Shown: positions 18,498-27,800 of the stretch, in pieces | Layout: each line of letters starts with the position of its first letter | Position numbering within the stretch: position 1 is the stretch's first letter | Source of the DNA: Leptotrichia buccalis C-1013-b | GTDB taxonomy: Bacteria; Fusobacteriota; Fusobacteriia; Fusobacteriales; Leptotrichiaceae | Reading direction: 5' to 3' | Length of the DNA: 64,000 nucleotides | Assembly: GCF_000023905.1 (NCBI RefSeq) | Contig: NC_013192.1 | Coordinates: 2,232,001 to 2,296,000 of the forward strand | Notes under the pieces: model-generated | Told to the model about the DNA's origin: nothing | The model's database searches: none | The model's input: only the letters and a program-made list of their open reading frames with translations | Position numbers and translations under genes: made by a program

Positions 18498-19124
18498 ATG
18501 GCTAGAAAAAAAGGACAAAATAACCAAAATAGGGAAATAACAAGAAAAAAAATATATTTATTTTTAGAAGGTGAAAAAAATTGCAGTGAACATTTGTATT
18601 TAAAAAAATATTATGATTCTTTTGGAACAAGAGCAGTAGATGTGGATTTTCGTTTTTTTCCTTGTAAAGGTGGAGATTGGAAAAATGTAAAACGTACTAT
18701 AAAAAAAGAGATAAAAAAAGGAAATATAAATTCTGAAGTATGGTGTGTACTAGATAAAGATCAAAATAATCTTGACTTTATTCAGAAAGAGTGCGATAAA
18801 GAATGTTATAAACTTATATTTTCAAATATATCTTTTGAATTATGGCTTTTATATCATTATTGTAAATATAGCAATATAGGAAAATGTGATAAAAGAAATT
18901 ATATTAAAAAGTTAGAAAAAATAAAAGGAATAAAATATGAGAAAAGTAAAGGAATAGTTGTTAATAAAGAAGAGATAAAAACAGCTATACGAAATTCAAG
19001 AATAAAGTATGAAATGTGTTCAAAAGATAAGATACCACTAAATGAATCCTACAATTGCACAAATTTTTACAAAATAATAGAAAGAATAGATGAAGCATTT
19101 AAAGAAAGAGAATTTAAAAATTAA
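18498..19124 (+). CDS. RloB-family protein, AbiLii-like putative effector
   Basis: A 208-residue RloB-domain protein. Visible hallmarks are the N-terminal strand and acid KIYLFLEGEKNCSEH (E24 and E26), the DxD-type motif in VWCVLDKDQ (D86 and D88), and the family signature SNISFELWLLYHY (about 108-120). The acidic positions resemble a TOPRIM-like metal site, so a nuclease activity is plausible but not shown. It is translationally linked to the AAA15 ATPase upstream and ends with a basic, helical tail. Together they match the two-gene AbiL/RloAB arrangement. The pair is somewhat more AT- and lysine-rich than the flanking mutS2 and cysS, which fits horizontal acquisition. Confidence 0.85.
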   Translation: MARKKGQNNQNREITRKKIYLFLEGEKNCSEHLYLKKYYDSFGTRAVDVDFRFFPCKGGDWKNVKRTIKKEIKKGNINSEVWCVLDKDQNNLDFIQKECDKECYKLIFSNISFELWLLYHYCKYSNIGKCDKRNYIKKLEKIKGIKYEKSKGIVVNKEEIKTAIRNSRIKYEMCSKDKIPLNESYNCTNFYKIIERIDEAFKEREFKN

Positions 19125-19249
19125 AATAATACAATTCTTGAATTTATATAGAAAAAGAGAAGTTAAGAAATAAAAAGCATCTAAGTCAATTTTTATATTT
19201 AAATGCACCAAAATAAATTAAAAGTTTTCAAAAGCAGGGAGAATAAAAA

Positions 19250-20701
19250 ATGAAACTTTACAACACAATGACGAATAAAATTGAAGAATTTAAGACAATA
19301 GAAGAAAATAAGGTAAAAATGTATGTTTGCGGGCCTACTGTCTATAACTACATACATTTGGGGAATGCACGTCCGATTGTGGTTTTTGATACGTTGGCAC
19401 GGTATTTTGAGCATAAGGGGATGGAAGTTGAGTTTGTGCAGAATTTTACGGATGTGGATGATAAGATTATAAATAAGTCTATGGAAGAAGGGACTTCTGC
19501 GAGCGAGGTTTCGGAAAAATATATAAAATATTTTTTTGAGGATATTAGCAAGCTGAATATTCTTGAGAGTGTGAAAAGACCTAAGGTTACTGAGAATATG
19601 TCAGAAGTTATTGAGATTATTCAAAAATTAATTGACAATGGGTTTGCTTATGAGAAAGACGGGGATGTTTATTTTGAGGTGAAAAAATATAAGGATTATG
19701 GGAAATTGTCAAATCAGAAAATTGAGGAGCTGGAACTTGGGGCTAGGATTGATGTGTCGGAAATTAAGAAAAATCCAGTAGACTTTGCACTTTGGAAAAA
19801 AAAGAAGGATGGAGAGCCGTTTTGGGAATCGCCTTGGGGACAGGGACGTCCTGGATGGCATATAGAATGTAGTGCGATGGCAAAAAAATATCTTGGGGAT
19901 ACATTTGATATTCACGGTGGCGGACAGGATTTAGTTTTCCCGCATCATGAAAATGAAATTGCCCAAAGCAAGTGTGCTTATCACGGAAATTTTGCAAATT
20001 ACTGGCTTCATAACGGATTTATTCAGATAAATGGCGACAAGATGTCAAAATCGCTAGGAAATTTCTTTTTGCTTCGGGAAATACTTGAAAAATTTTCTGG
20101 GAATGTAATAAGACTTTTTATTCTTAGCACTCATTACAGAAAGCCGATTAACTTTTCATTCGAGAACATGGAGGATACGAAAAAGGCATTGCAAAATATT
20201 ATAAAATCAATGAATAAATTTGAAAATATTGTTGAAAAATATAAGAATGAAAAAATAGAAAATGTTAAAAATTCAGAGTTTTCTCAAAAAATTGATGAAT
20301 TTGATAAAAAATTTGAAGAGGCAATGGCTGAGGATATGAACACACCGCAGGCACTAGCGACTATTTTTGACCAAATTAGGGAAACAAATAAATTTATTTC
20401 CACAAATGAAAGTGAGTTTTCCACAATTTATTATGAAATAAAAAAATCTTATGATTCTTTGAAGGCAAAAATAGAAAATGTGTTTGGAATAGCGATTGAA
20501 GTAGAAAATGCTGTGAAGGAGGAAGATGGAGAAAATATGGAATTGACAAAAAAATTAATTGAATTGCTGATAAAATTACGAAGTGAGGCAAGAAGCGAGA
20601 AAAATTTCAAGTTATCTGATGAAATTCGGGATGAATTGAAGGTGCTTGGAGTGGAAATTAAGGATAATAAGGATGGAAGTACAGATTATAATTTATTGTA
20701 A
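19250..20701 (+). CDS. cysS: Cysteinyl-tRNA synthetase
   Basis: Class I aminoacyl-tRNA synthetase charging tRNA-Cys. Zinc and active-site residues are in MYVCGPTVYNYIHLGNARP (Cys27, HIGH-like HLGN), WHIECSAMA, and the HGGGQDLVFPHHENE loop. The ATP loop KMSKSLGN lies near residue 264. The 483-residue length is normal, and the C-terminal anticodon-binding region ends with LSDEIRDELKVLGVEIKD. AGCAGGGAG precedes the ATG. coaBC follows 25 bp downstream and is likely cotranscribed. Confidence 0.97.
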   Translation: MKLYNTMTNKIEEFKTIEENKVKMYVCGPTVYNYIHLGNARPIVVFDTLARYFEHKGMEVEFVQNFTDVDDKIINKSMEEGTSASEVSEKYIKYFFEDISKLNILESVKRPKVTENMSEVIEIIQKLIDNGFAYEKDGDVYFEVKKYKDYGKLSNQKIEELELGARIDVSEIKKNPVDFALWKKKKDGEPFWESPWGQGRPGWHIECSAMAKKYLGDTFDIHGGGQDLVFPHHENEIAQSKCAYHGNFANYWLHNGFIQINGDKMSKSLGNFFLLREILEKFSGNVIRLFILSTHYRKPINFSFENMEDTKKALQNIIKSMNKFENIVEKYKNEKIENVKNSEFSQKIDEFDKKFEEAMAEDMNTPQALATIFDQIRETNKFISTNESEFSTIYYEIKKSYDSLKAKIENVFGIAIEVENAVKEEDGENMELTKKLIELLIKLRSEARSEKNFKLSDEIRDELKVLGVEIKDNKDGSTDYNLL

Positions 20702-20726
20702 TTTTTGATTTAAAAAGAGGGAAAAA

Positions 20727-21935
20727 ATGAAAAATATTTTAGTAGGAGTTACAGGGGGAATTGCGGCATATAAATCGGCTGGAATTGTATCGCTTTTGAA
20801 AAAGAAAGGATATAATGTGAAAGTTGTGATGACTGAAAATGCTACAAAAATCATTGGACCTTTGACTCTTGAAACTTTATCAAGAAATAGGATTTATGTG
20901 GATATGTGGGATAGTAATCCGCATTATGAAGTGGAGCATATTTCACTTGCGGATTGGGCGGATGTGGTTTTGATTGCACCTGCGACTTATAATATAATTG
21001 GAAAAGTTGCAAATGGGATTGCAGACGATATGCTTACGACAATCCTTTCTGCTGTTTCGGTAAGAAAGCCAGTATTTTTTGCTTTGGCAATGAATGTGAA
21101 TATGTATGAAAATCCGATTTTAAAAGAGAATATTGATAAACTGAAATCTTTTGGTTATAGGTTTATTGATGCAGAAGAAGGATTACTTGCTTGCAATTAT
21201 AGTGCGAAGGGGAGAATGAGCGAGCCAGAAAATATTGTCGATGAAATAGAAAGATACAGTATTTTTTCAAAATTTGAGAATTTTGATATAGTCTTGAAAA
21301 ATAAGAAAATTCTTATAACAAGCGGAAGAACAAAGGAAAATATTGATCCTGTCAGATATTTGTCAAATAATTCAAGTGGAAAAATGGGATATTCACTTGC
21401 TCAGGCGGCTGTTGATTTGGGAGCAGAAGTAACTTTAATTAGTGGGCCTACGAATTTGAAAGTTCCAAATGGACTTGAAAAATTTATTTTTGTAGAATCG
21501 GCATTGGAAATGTATGAGAAAGTGGATGAATATTTTAAAAATACTGATATTTTCATAGCTTGTGCGGCAGTTGCTGATTACAGACCAAAGGAATACAAAA
21601 AGGAAAAAATAAAGAAATCTGACTCAGATTTTGTTATAGAATTGGTTAGAAATCCTGATATTTTATTAGAGATGAGTAAGAAGAAGGAAAAACAGCTATT
21701 AGTTGGATTTGCCGCAGAAACTAATGAGATAAGGGAAAATGCCTTAAAAAAGCTGGAAAAGAAAAATTTGGATATTATAGTAGCAAATAATGCGTCTGTA
21801 ATGGGCAGCGATGAAAATGTGATTGAGATTATTAAAAAAGATAGGACTTCGGTGGAAATTAGTCAGAAAAGTAAGGTGGAGCTGGCTTATGATATTTTGA
21901 GTGAAGTTATTTTTGAATTGGAAAAGAGATACTAA
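20727..21935 (+). CDS. coaBC: Bifunctional CoaBC (phosphopantothenoylcysteine decarboxylase/synthetase)
   Basis: Two-domain coenzyme A biosynthesis enzyme. The N-terminal FMN decarboxylase (CoaC) has GVTGGIAAYKS, the catalytic histidine in VEHISLADWADVV, the Asn motif LAMNVNMYENP, and the Cys loop LACNYSAKGRM. The C-terminal ligase (CoaB) begins KKILITSGRTKENIDPVRY and continues SNNSSGKMG and AAVADYRPK. With 402 residues it is full length. AAAGAGGG precedes the ATG. It requires 4'-phosphopantothenate made elsewhere. Confidence 0.97.
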   Translation: MKNILVGVTGGIAAYKSAGIVSLLKKKGYNVKVVMTENATKIIGPLTLETLSRNRIYVDMWDSNPHYEVEHISLADWADVVLIAPATYNIIGKVANGIADDMLTTILSAVSVRKPVFFALAMNVNMYENPILKENIDKLKSFGYRFIDAEEGLLACNYSAKGRMSEPENIVDEIERYSIFSKFENFDIVLKNKKILITSGRTKENIDPVRYLSNNSSGKMGYSLAQAAVDLGAEVTLISGPTNLKVPNGLEKFIFVESALEMYEKVDEYFKNTDIFIACAAVADYRPKEYKKEKIKKSDSDFVIELVRNPDILLEMSKKKEKQLLVGFAAETNEIRENALKKLEKKNLDIIVANNASVMGSDENVIEIIKKDRTSVEISQKSKVELAYDILSEVIFELEKRY

Positions 21936-22021
21936 TTTTTGAAAGAATTAGAAATCTTGATTTTAATAAACAATTTTAAAAATAAAGGCTATAAAAATTA
22001 AGTGATAACATATTTATACTG

Positions 22022-22041
22022 CAAGGGGTCAAGACCCCTTG
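22022..22041 (+). repeat. GC-rich hairpin upstream of a small gene
   Basis: CAAGGGGTC (22022-22030) and GACCCCTTG (22033-22041) are complementary. The hairpin sits 9 bp before the Shine-Dalgarno of the next ORF. It lacks a T-run, so it may modulate translation or mark an mRNA end. Confidence 0.5.
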
Positions 22042-22062
22042 TCAAAAAAGGAAGAACAAGTT

Positions 22063-22296
22063 ATGAAATCTGAAAAGCAAAAAATAAAAAAAGTGTACAT
22101 GCTGTATCATAGAGATAAAAAGAATGACGATAAATTGATAGGCTTTTTTTCAACAAAGGAAAAGGCATTAGAAATTGTTGATAAATGGAAAGAAATGAAA
22201 GGTTTTAGAGATTTTCCTGAAGGATTTAAAATTAGAACTATGATAATTGGGAAAGATTACTGCACAAAAGGGTTTAAATCTAAAAGCCTTAAATAA
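22063..22296 (+). CDS. Small DUF7336-like single-repeat protein
   Basis: A 77-residue cytoplasmic protein. Its core KVYMLYHRDKKNDDKLIGFFSTKEKALEIVDKW... has the pattern of a strand, a Tyr-His turn, an 'FSTKEKA' helix and a 'KGF...PEGF' loop. The same module occurs twice in the next gene (see 22309-22773), which indicates a local repeat-domain family. It resembles the DUF7336 type of small domain, though this is from memory of the pattern. The ATG at 22063 is preferred because AAGGAAG lies just upstream; a TTG reading from 22039 overlaps the hairpin. The function is unknown. Confidence 0.65.
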   Translation: MKSEKQKIKKVYMLYHRDKKNDDKLIGFFSTKEKALEIVDKWKEMKGFRDFPEGFKIRTMIIGKDYCTKGFKSKSLK

Positions 22297-22308
22297 TTAG
22301 GAGAAACT

Positions 22309-22773
22309 ATGGAAATATGGATTTTATCGCATGAATATGATTACGGAAATGTCTATGACAAGTATAAATGGAATGATGAAGGAAGAGTTTTAGGTGCCTA
22401 TTATACAAAGGAAGAAGGATTGAAAGCGCTGGAAAAATATAAAAAAATCAAAGGATTTTGTTCACACTTGGATGGGTTCTGGCTAGAAAAACATTATTTA
22501 GATAAACATGTTGGATGGGAAGGTGGTTATGTTACTTATTATAAAGAAGATGATGTAGAAATTGGCAATTCAAAAAATCAAAAATTATATGTACTTTCTC
22601 ATTTTTATTATACTGATAAAGATAAAATAAAAGAAAAACATCGAATTTTATCAGTATGTTCGTCAAAATTAGAAGCTAGGAAGAAAATAAAAGAATATCA
22701 GAAAATAGAGGGATTTTCTTCACACATTTCTAATTTTTACATTGAGGAATATGTTTTAAATAAAGAAAAATAA
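22309..22773 (+). CDS. Protein with two copies of the DUF7336-like module
   Basis: A 154-residue protein made of two similar halves: WILSHEYDY...RVLGAYYTKEEGLKAL...KIKGFCSHLDGFWLEK and YVLSHFYY...RILSVCSSKLEARKKI...KIEGFSSHISNFYIEE. Each half matches the single module of the preceding gene, 12 bp upstream. TTAGGAG precedes the ATG. No signal peptide, membrane segment or catalytic motif is apparent. Such modules are often small cytoplasmic or immunity-like proteins, but no partner toxin is seen, so no function is assigned. The M23 peptidase follows 27 bp downstream. Confidence 0.7.
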   Translation: MEIWILSHEYDYGNVYDKYKWNDEGRVLGAYYTKEEGLKALEKYKKIKGFCSHLDGFWLEKHYLDKHVGWEGGYVTYYKEDDVEIGNSKNQKLYVLSHFYYTDKDKIKEKHRILSVCSSKLEARKKIKEYQKIEGFSSHISNFYIEEYVLNKEK

Positions 22774-22800
22774 AAAGAAAAGAAGGAGAGTTATAAAATT

Positions 22801-23769
22801 ATGAACAATGAAAATAAGAAATCTGATGAAGCCTCGGAAAATAAAATAGAAAAAAAAGAAGAAGATAAAAATTTAAAATCAATTAAAAAAAATAAAATGA
22901 TTATAGGAATAACATCTTTATTAATCTTAGGACTTATAATTTTGGGAATAGTGTCTAGTAATAAAAATACAAAAGCTTCTAATACTGCTGGAAAAGAAGA
23001 TGAAGATGATAAAATTTTTAGAGTTAATCCAGTAAAGGATCCACAGGTTACTTATTACAATTTTCGTGGGGAAGTCTATCCTGACTGGGCTAAATTTGGG
23101 CTGACTCGAAGCAATGGAGCGAGAGGTCATCAAGGAATTGATATTTTTGCATTGCCAGGAACGGATGTTTATGCTGTTTTAGACGGAAAAATTGTGGATA
23201 TGTATGTAGATAAAACTGGATATGGATTGAATTTTTATATGGAAGTTGATCCAAAGGAACTTGAAAAAATAAAAAGAAAAAATTTCAAACCTAAGGAAAG
23301 TGCAAGAGAATGGGCATACAGCGAAAACTATGATCCAAATACAATGCAGATAAAATATATCAGATATTGTCATTTAAGTGAAGTGAATGTAAAAATTGGA
23401 GATACAGTAAAAGCTGGACAAGTGATTGCTAAAACAGGTACAACTGGAAATGCAAGTGGAACACATGCTCCACATTTACATTTTGAGGTAGCCTTTGAAA
23501 TGCGTGGAAAAGGGCTTATCAACAGAGTTAATCCTGAGATGTATTTTAAAATAAAAAATGGTAAGGATTTGACTGAAAAAGATAAAAAAGCTCAGACAGA
23601 AGCAAGCAAGACAGAATGGTTTGAAACAAAAGGATATGAAAAAGGATTTAGTGAAAAAAGTACATTGTTAGAAGCTGGAAAAAATCCGAATGAAAATAAA
23701 CATTTAGGAAATACAAATACAGTTTCAATAAATAAAAATTTAAAAAAGAAGCAAACAAAAAAGAAATAA
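22801..23769 (+). CDS. Membrane-anchored M23 (LytM-type) metallopeptidase
   Basis: A 322-residue peptidoglycan endopeptidase. A highly charged cytoplasmic N-terminus is followed by one membrane segment (IIGITSLLILGLIILGIV, about residues 40-57) and a periplasmic catalytic domain. Zinc-site motifs are GHQGIDIFA (HxxxD) and HAPHLHFEV (HxH), with a further His in YCHLSEV. The C-terminal extension after residue ~260 is lysine-rich and low in complexity. It would cut peptide cross-links during growth or division. AAGGAGAG precedes the ATG. All catalytic ligands are present, so it should be an active enzyme and not an EnvC-like activator. Confidence 0.9.
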   Translation: MNNENKKSDEASENKIEKKEEDKNLKSIKKNKMIIGITSLLILGLIILGIVSSNKNTKASNTAGKEDEDDKIFRVNPVKDPQVTYYNFRGEVYPDWAKFGLTRSNGARGHQGIDIFALPGTDVYAVLDGKIVDMYVDKTGYGLNFYMEVDPKELEKIKRKNFKPKESAREWAYSENYDPNTMQIKYIRYCHLSEVNVKIGDTVKAGQVIAKTGTTGNASGTHAPHLHFEVAFEMRGKGLINRVNPEMYFKIKNGKDLTEKDKKAQTEASKTEWFETKGYEKGFSEKSTLLEAGKNPNENKHLGNTNTVSINKNLKKKQTKKK

Positions 23770-23878
23770 AATTATGAAATATTTCCTTTATAAAAACTAA
23801 TTTATTGTATAATGCAACACTAAAGCATTTATTACAGAAGTTTATGATTTATTATTTTATTTTTCAATGTATAAAAAT

Positions 23879-23910
23879 AAGGCTGTCAATTTTTAAAACA
23901 GCCTTTTTAA
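23879..23910 (+). terminator. Terminator after the M23 peptidase gene
   Basis: AAGGCTGT (23879-23886) pairs with ACAGCCTT (23898-23905), followed by TTTTAATTTT. Confidence 0.9.
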
Positions 23911-23912
23911 TT

Positions 23913-24077
23913 TTAATTATACAATCTTTCATTTGATTCATTTGGAAAATCGTAAATCTTAATATAACCTGCTCCATCTACACACTTATATTTCTAAACG
24001 TTTCGAGATTTCAGTAATACATATTCTGTATTTTCATCGTAATATATTGCTTTCCACCATCTAATATAATCTTTTTA
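23913..24077 (-). pseudogene. Remnant of a small exported protein gene
   Basis: The minus strand reads RWWKAIYYDENTEYVLLKSRNV, then an in-frame TAG, then KYKCVDGAGYIKIYDFPNES and a final stop. There is no start codon or signal peptide. The first half resembles the WKVILYGKQAYYLVFV end of the lipoprotein at 38556-38858, so this looks like a decayed member of that small lipoprotein type. No other gene is visible between 23770 and 24116. Confidence 0.45.
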
Positions 24078-24116
24078 TAAAAGAATCACTCCTAGCTTTT
24101 GTCTATTTCCCATAAT

Positions 24117-24713
24117 TTAATTAGCATGCAACTTATCATACATTCTAGCAAGCTCTATCGTTCTTTCTTTTGTCATTTCAATATTCATTGCTCTTGAAGC
24201 ATGTCCACAACCTGTTCCACAGCCTACCAATTCTCCATTTTCGTCTCTTCCCATCGCCATTTCTTCCGCTGCTTTATCCATTTCTTTATCTTTTCTTTTT
24301 AACCAAGCTCTTTCTTCATTTCGTAGTTTTATTTTTTGGCTTTCTGGTAATTCAGATATAATAAGTTTATAAATTTTATTCAATTCTTTATCCCAAGCCT
24401 CAAATACTTCACCTGCATTTGTCATATTATTTTCTGGAACGGAGCTCATTCTATCCATCAACTCAGCCTCATAATTTGTCCTTTTTTTAGCAGCCACTGG
24501 TGTCGAGGTTTCCAGTGAAGTTGTTACTTGTGCCATTTGCTGCTGTTCGTTCTGACTTTTTATCATTTCCTGTTTTGTCTTTTCTTGTTCTAGCTTCACT
24601 TTCGCTTGCAATTCCTGCGTTTTTATATACGAACTGTACACTAAAAAAGCTCCGCCTAGAAAAAATGCAAATATTGCAACACAGGCTAAAATTAGAATAC
24701 TTTTTTTATTCAT
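24117..24713 (-). CDS. Membrane-anchored LprI/DUF1311-like protein
   Basis: A 198-residue protein with an N-terminal membrane segment (ILILACVAIFAFFLGGAFLVY, split by no lipobox), a coiled-coil stretch rich in Gln, Lys and Glu (about residues 32-65), and a C-terminal domain. That domain has the pattern of the lysozyme-inhibitor LprI N-terminal family (DUF1311): WDKELNKIYKLIISELP, then KIKLRNEERAWLKRKD. Two cysteines in GCGTGCGH may form a disulfide. It should face the periplasm. A degraded paralog lies at 29894-30021. Lysozyme inhibition is known for a few members only and is not implied here. Confidence 0.7.
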   Translation of the reverse strand: MNKKSILILACVAIFAFFLGGAFLVYSSYIKTQELQAKVKLEQEKTKQEMIKSQNEQQQMAQVTTSLETSTPVAAKKRTNYEAELMDRMSSVPENNMTNAGEVFEAWDKELNKIYKLIISELPESQKIKLRNEERAWLKRKDKEMDKAAEEMAMGRDENGELVGCGTGCGHASRAMNIEMTKERTIELARMYDKLHAN

Positions 24714-24752
24714 ATTACTTTCCTTTCTATTTTATAAATAATTATTAAAATA

Positions 24753-24793
24753 GGAGACTAATCTTAAAAAGTTATATTTTCTAAGATTGTCTC
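24753..24793 (-). terminator. Terminator of the autotransporter transcription unit
   Basis: On the minus strand GAGACAATCTTA pairs with TAAGATTAGTCTC with one bulge, followed by CTATTTTAAT. Confidence 0.65.
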
Positions 24794-24819
24794 TATTAAT
24801 TTACATTTTTCTATTTCTC

Positions 24820-27800
24820 TTAAAACGAAACACCAAGTCCCATGCCAATATGTGAATTTTTATCTTTCGTATCATATCCTCCGTTTACTGAGAAATTAAA
24901 ATTACCTGCTTCAAATCCAACTTTCAAGTTGCTCTTAAAGTTTCCACGTCTTTCATCTTTAGCACCTTTTAAGTTAATTTTAGTATTCGTATTTGCAAAT
25001 TTTGCTTCATTTACATTATCTTCAATCTTTCCTAACTCGTGTTCATAGCCAAGTCCTAAAGAAGCTTTAAATTTAGAGTTTTCCATGATTGGAGCAGAAT
25101 ACCCAACTTCAACTCCTAAAGCTGGTTTAACTGAATAAAAATTATTTCCTTTAACTTCCATATTTAAAGTCCCGTCTTTTTCCTTAATATTTGTAAATTT
25201 ACCATAACCAAGTTTTAAAGCGGCATAAGGTTTAACTGTAACATTTTCTCCAACCTGGAAAGTTTTACCTAATTCATTCTTGATTGCAAACCCATAAGTA
25301 TTGTAATCAGCTTTGTTTTCATAAACATTATTTCCAATCACAAATCTTCTCTTCATATCATTTTGAGAAGCAAAACCATCTCCACTTAATGTCCATTCTA
25401 AATCATTCAAGTCAAAAGTTTTGTAAGCACCTAATTTAAACATTGTAACATTTTCTCTTGATCTGCCATTATCTTTGAATTTAAATTTGTTAATAACAGT
25501 TCCAGCATAAATTCCTTGCTTTAAATCAGCATTGCTGAATAAATATGAAATTCCATAAGCTGTACTGTGTGAATCAGGGATTTCCAAAGTTTTTGGATCG
25601 TGATTATCACGTCTAAAGAATGTTGAAACGTGATGTCCTGATTTATCAAAATTATCCTTTTGCAAGTCTAAAAGTTTATTTTCTAAAATATTGTCAGTCT
25701 GAGCAATTCTTTGTTGAACGTTGATATATTGGCTTCCATTAATTTCGCGGTAAGTATTCCCAAGAGCTTTAGTGTCATTTAAACTATTTAAATAGTTAAA
25801 TATTTGCTTATCTTTTGAATCTGCAGCAGTTTCAGTATATTTCTCATCCAGCCCTTTAGCCACAGCCTCGGTTGTTTTGCTATCAGCAAATTTGGCATAA
25901 GACTGTTTCTTTAATGTAACTTTTGAAACTTTGTTATTTTCAATTTTAGAATCTGCTTCCCAAACTAACGAACCAGTTTTTACATTCCAGTTAGCAATAT
26001 TGCTTGATTGAATAGATTTATTAAACGGTTCAAGCACCTCATTTCCAACTGTAACTTCAGTAGCATTAGTTTTTTCAGTAGCTTCTGCACCAATTAGTAA
26101 GTCAGCATTGTTTAAACCTAAATTAGAAAGTCCTTCAATTGGTTTTGTTCTTCCTAGGGTGTCTACATAGATTCCTAATGAAGAAGCTGTTGTTCTTGTT
26201 GATGAAAGTGTACTTGTAATCCCTTCTATTTTTACAATAATATTGTCTACTCTTTTTTCTCTTGACGAATTTTCTCCTGTAATCTGAATATTTCCATAAT
26301 TTTTGATAATTCCACCATTAGCAATTACAATTCCTGCACCTTCGTTAGAATTCATAACTATTTTACCATTATTTGTAAACTCCGCATTTTTTCCAATTGC
26401 CACTCCTACTGCTTTATTTACTATTCCTTCAGTGATTATTTCTCCATTATTAATTCCTTTTGAATTTTCAGCCAAATACATTCCAACAGCATTATCGCCT
26501 GTTAATTTTATAGTTTTATTATTTTCTATATTAGCTCCATTTGTCGAGTACATTCCAACTGAATTTCTTCCTGCCGCTATTACACCTTTATTTTTCAAAA
26601 CAGCATTATTCCCATTTCCATAAATTCCAACACTTCCTTCGTTTACAGAAATTGTTCCGTTATTTGTAAACTGAGAATCTTTTATTCCAATAACTCCGAT
26701 GCTTCCACCATCTGGATTTATAGTTATTATCGTTCCATCATTTATTCCTGTTGCACCATCACTTAAATATATTCCTGTTGCACCTTTTCCAGAAAGTTCA
26801 ATTTTTCCATTTTGAGCATTCACAGCTGAATAATGAGCAGGCACATATCCATTTACAAGATCTCCTGTCTTTATTGTTTCTATTCCATATAGCCCTATTG
26901 AATTCTTTCCTAAAGTTATTGTTCCTGTATTATTCAAAAGAATATTTTTATTATTTGTGTACATTGCGATACCAGGATTGGATTTGCTGCTAGAATTCCC
27001 TATTATAATTTTACCACTATTTTCCACATCATATTTTCCATTCCCTGTTGCAAACATTCCAATAGATTTATCTCCTATCAATTCTATTGTTCCTGTATTT
27101 TTTAGATTTTTTTTGGCTGGAGAAGATGAATTGTGGAACATTGCTATTGCTCCATTCCCTTCACTTTTTATCATACCTGCATTTAAAATATTGGCATCAA
27201 ATTTATAACCTTGTTCTGCTTCATCAGCTTGATAATATATTCCTTTCGAATTTTCTCCGATTTCAATATTCCCATTATTTTCTATGTTTCCTGTTCCTGT
27301 TTGCATTGCTTCATACTTTTTATCTATGACATATATACCTGTTGAATTTTTTCCTACAATAATATTCCCATTATTTTGTATTCCAGCAATTTTCCAACCA
27401 GCATTAAATATCCCTATTGAATTATTACCACTTAGATTTATTGTTCCTCCATTTATAAGTATATTTCCACTATATGTTATTGATGGAACAAAAATAAAAT
27501 TATTTTTTTCTCTCTGCCCAATACCTACCAAATTATCTTTAGTTCCTTTTATTGTAGCCTCATTAACTATGTTAGAATCATATATTTTTATTCTATTATA
27601 CATATCTTCATTATAATCAAGATTTACATCTTTATCTATTCCAAAGTTTCCGCCGATAAACACTATCTGACTGTATTCATTTTTATTTCCACTTATAGTC
27701 GGCTTACTACTTAATTGTGAGAATAAATCATCTTTTATCTGTGATAATTTAAGTGAAGAATTACCACCTATTAAAAGTAAGGCTGAACCTTTCTTCATAT

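Noticed and set aside
22022-22041. Hairpin as a terminator of coaBC
   Set aside because: Strong stem but no T-run after it, and it lies immediately before a Shine-Dalgarno. Listed as a hairpin only.
26303-27616. Several proline- and isoleucine-rich plus-strand frames opposite the autotransporter
   Set aside because: They mirror the Asn-Gly-Ile repeats of the passenger on the other strand; no starts with Shine-Dalgarno sites.
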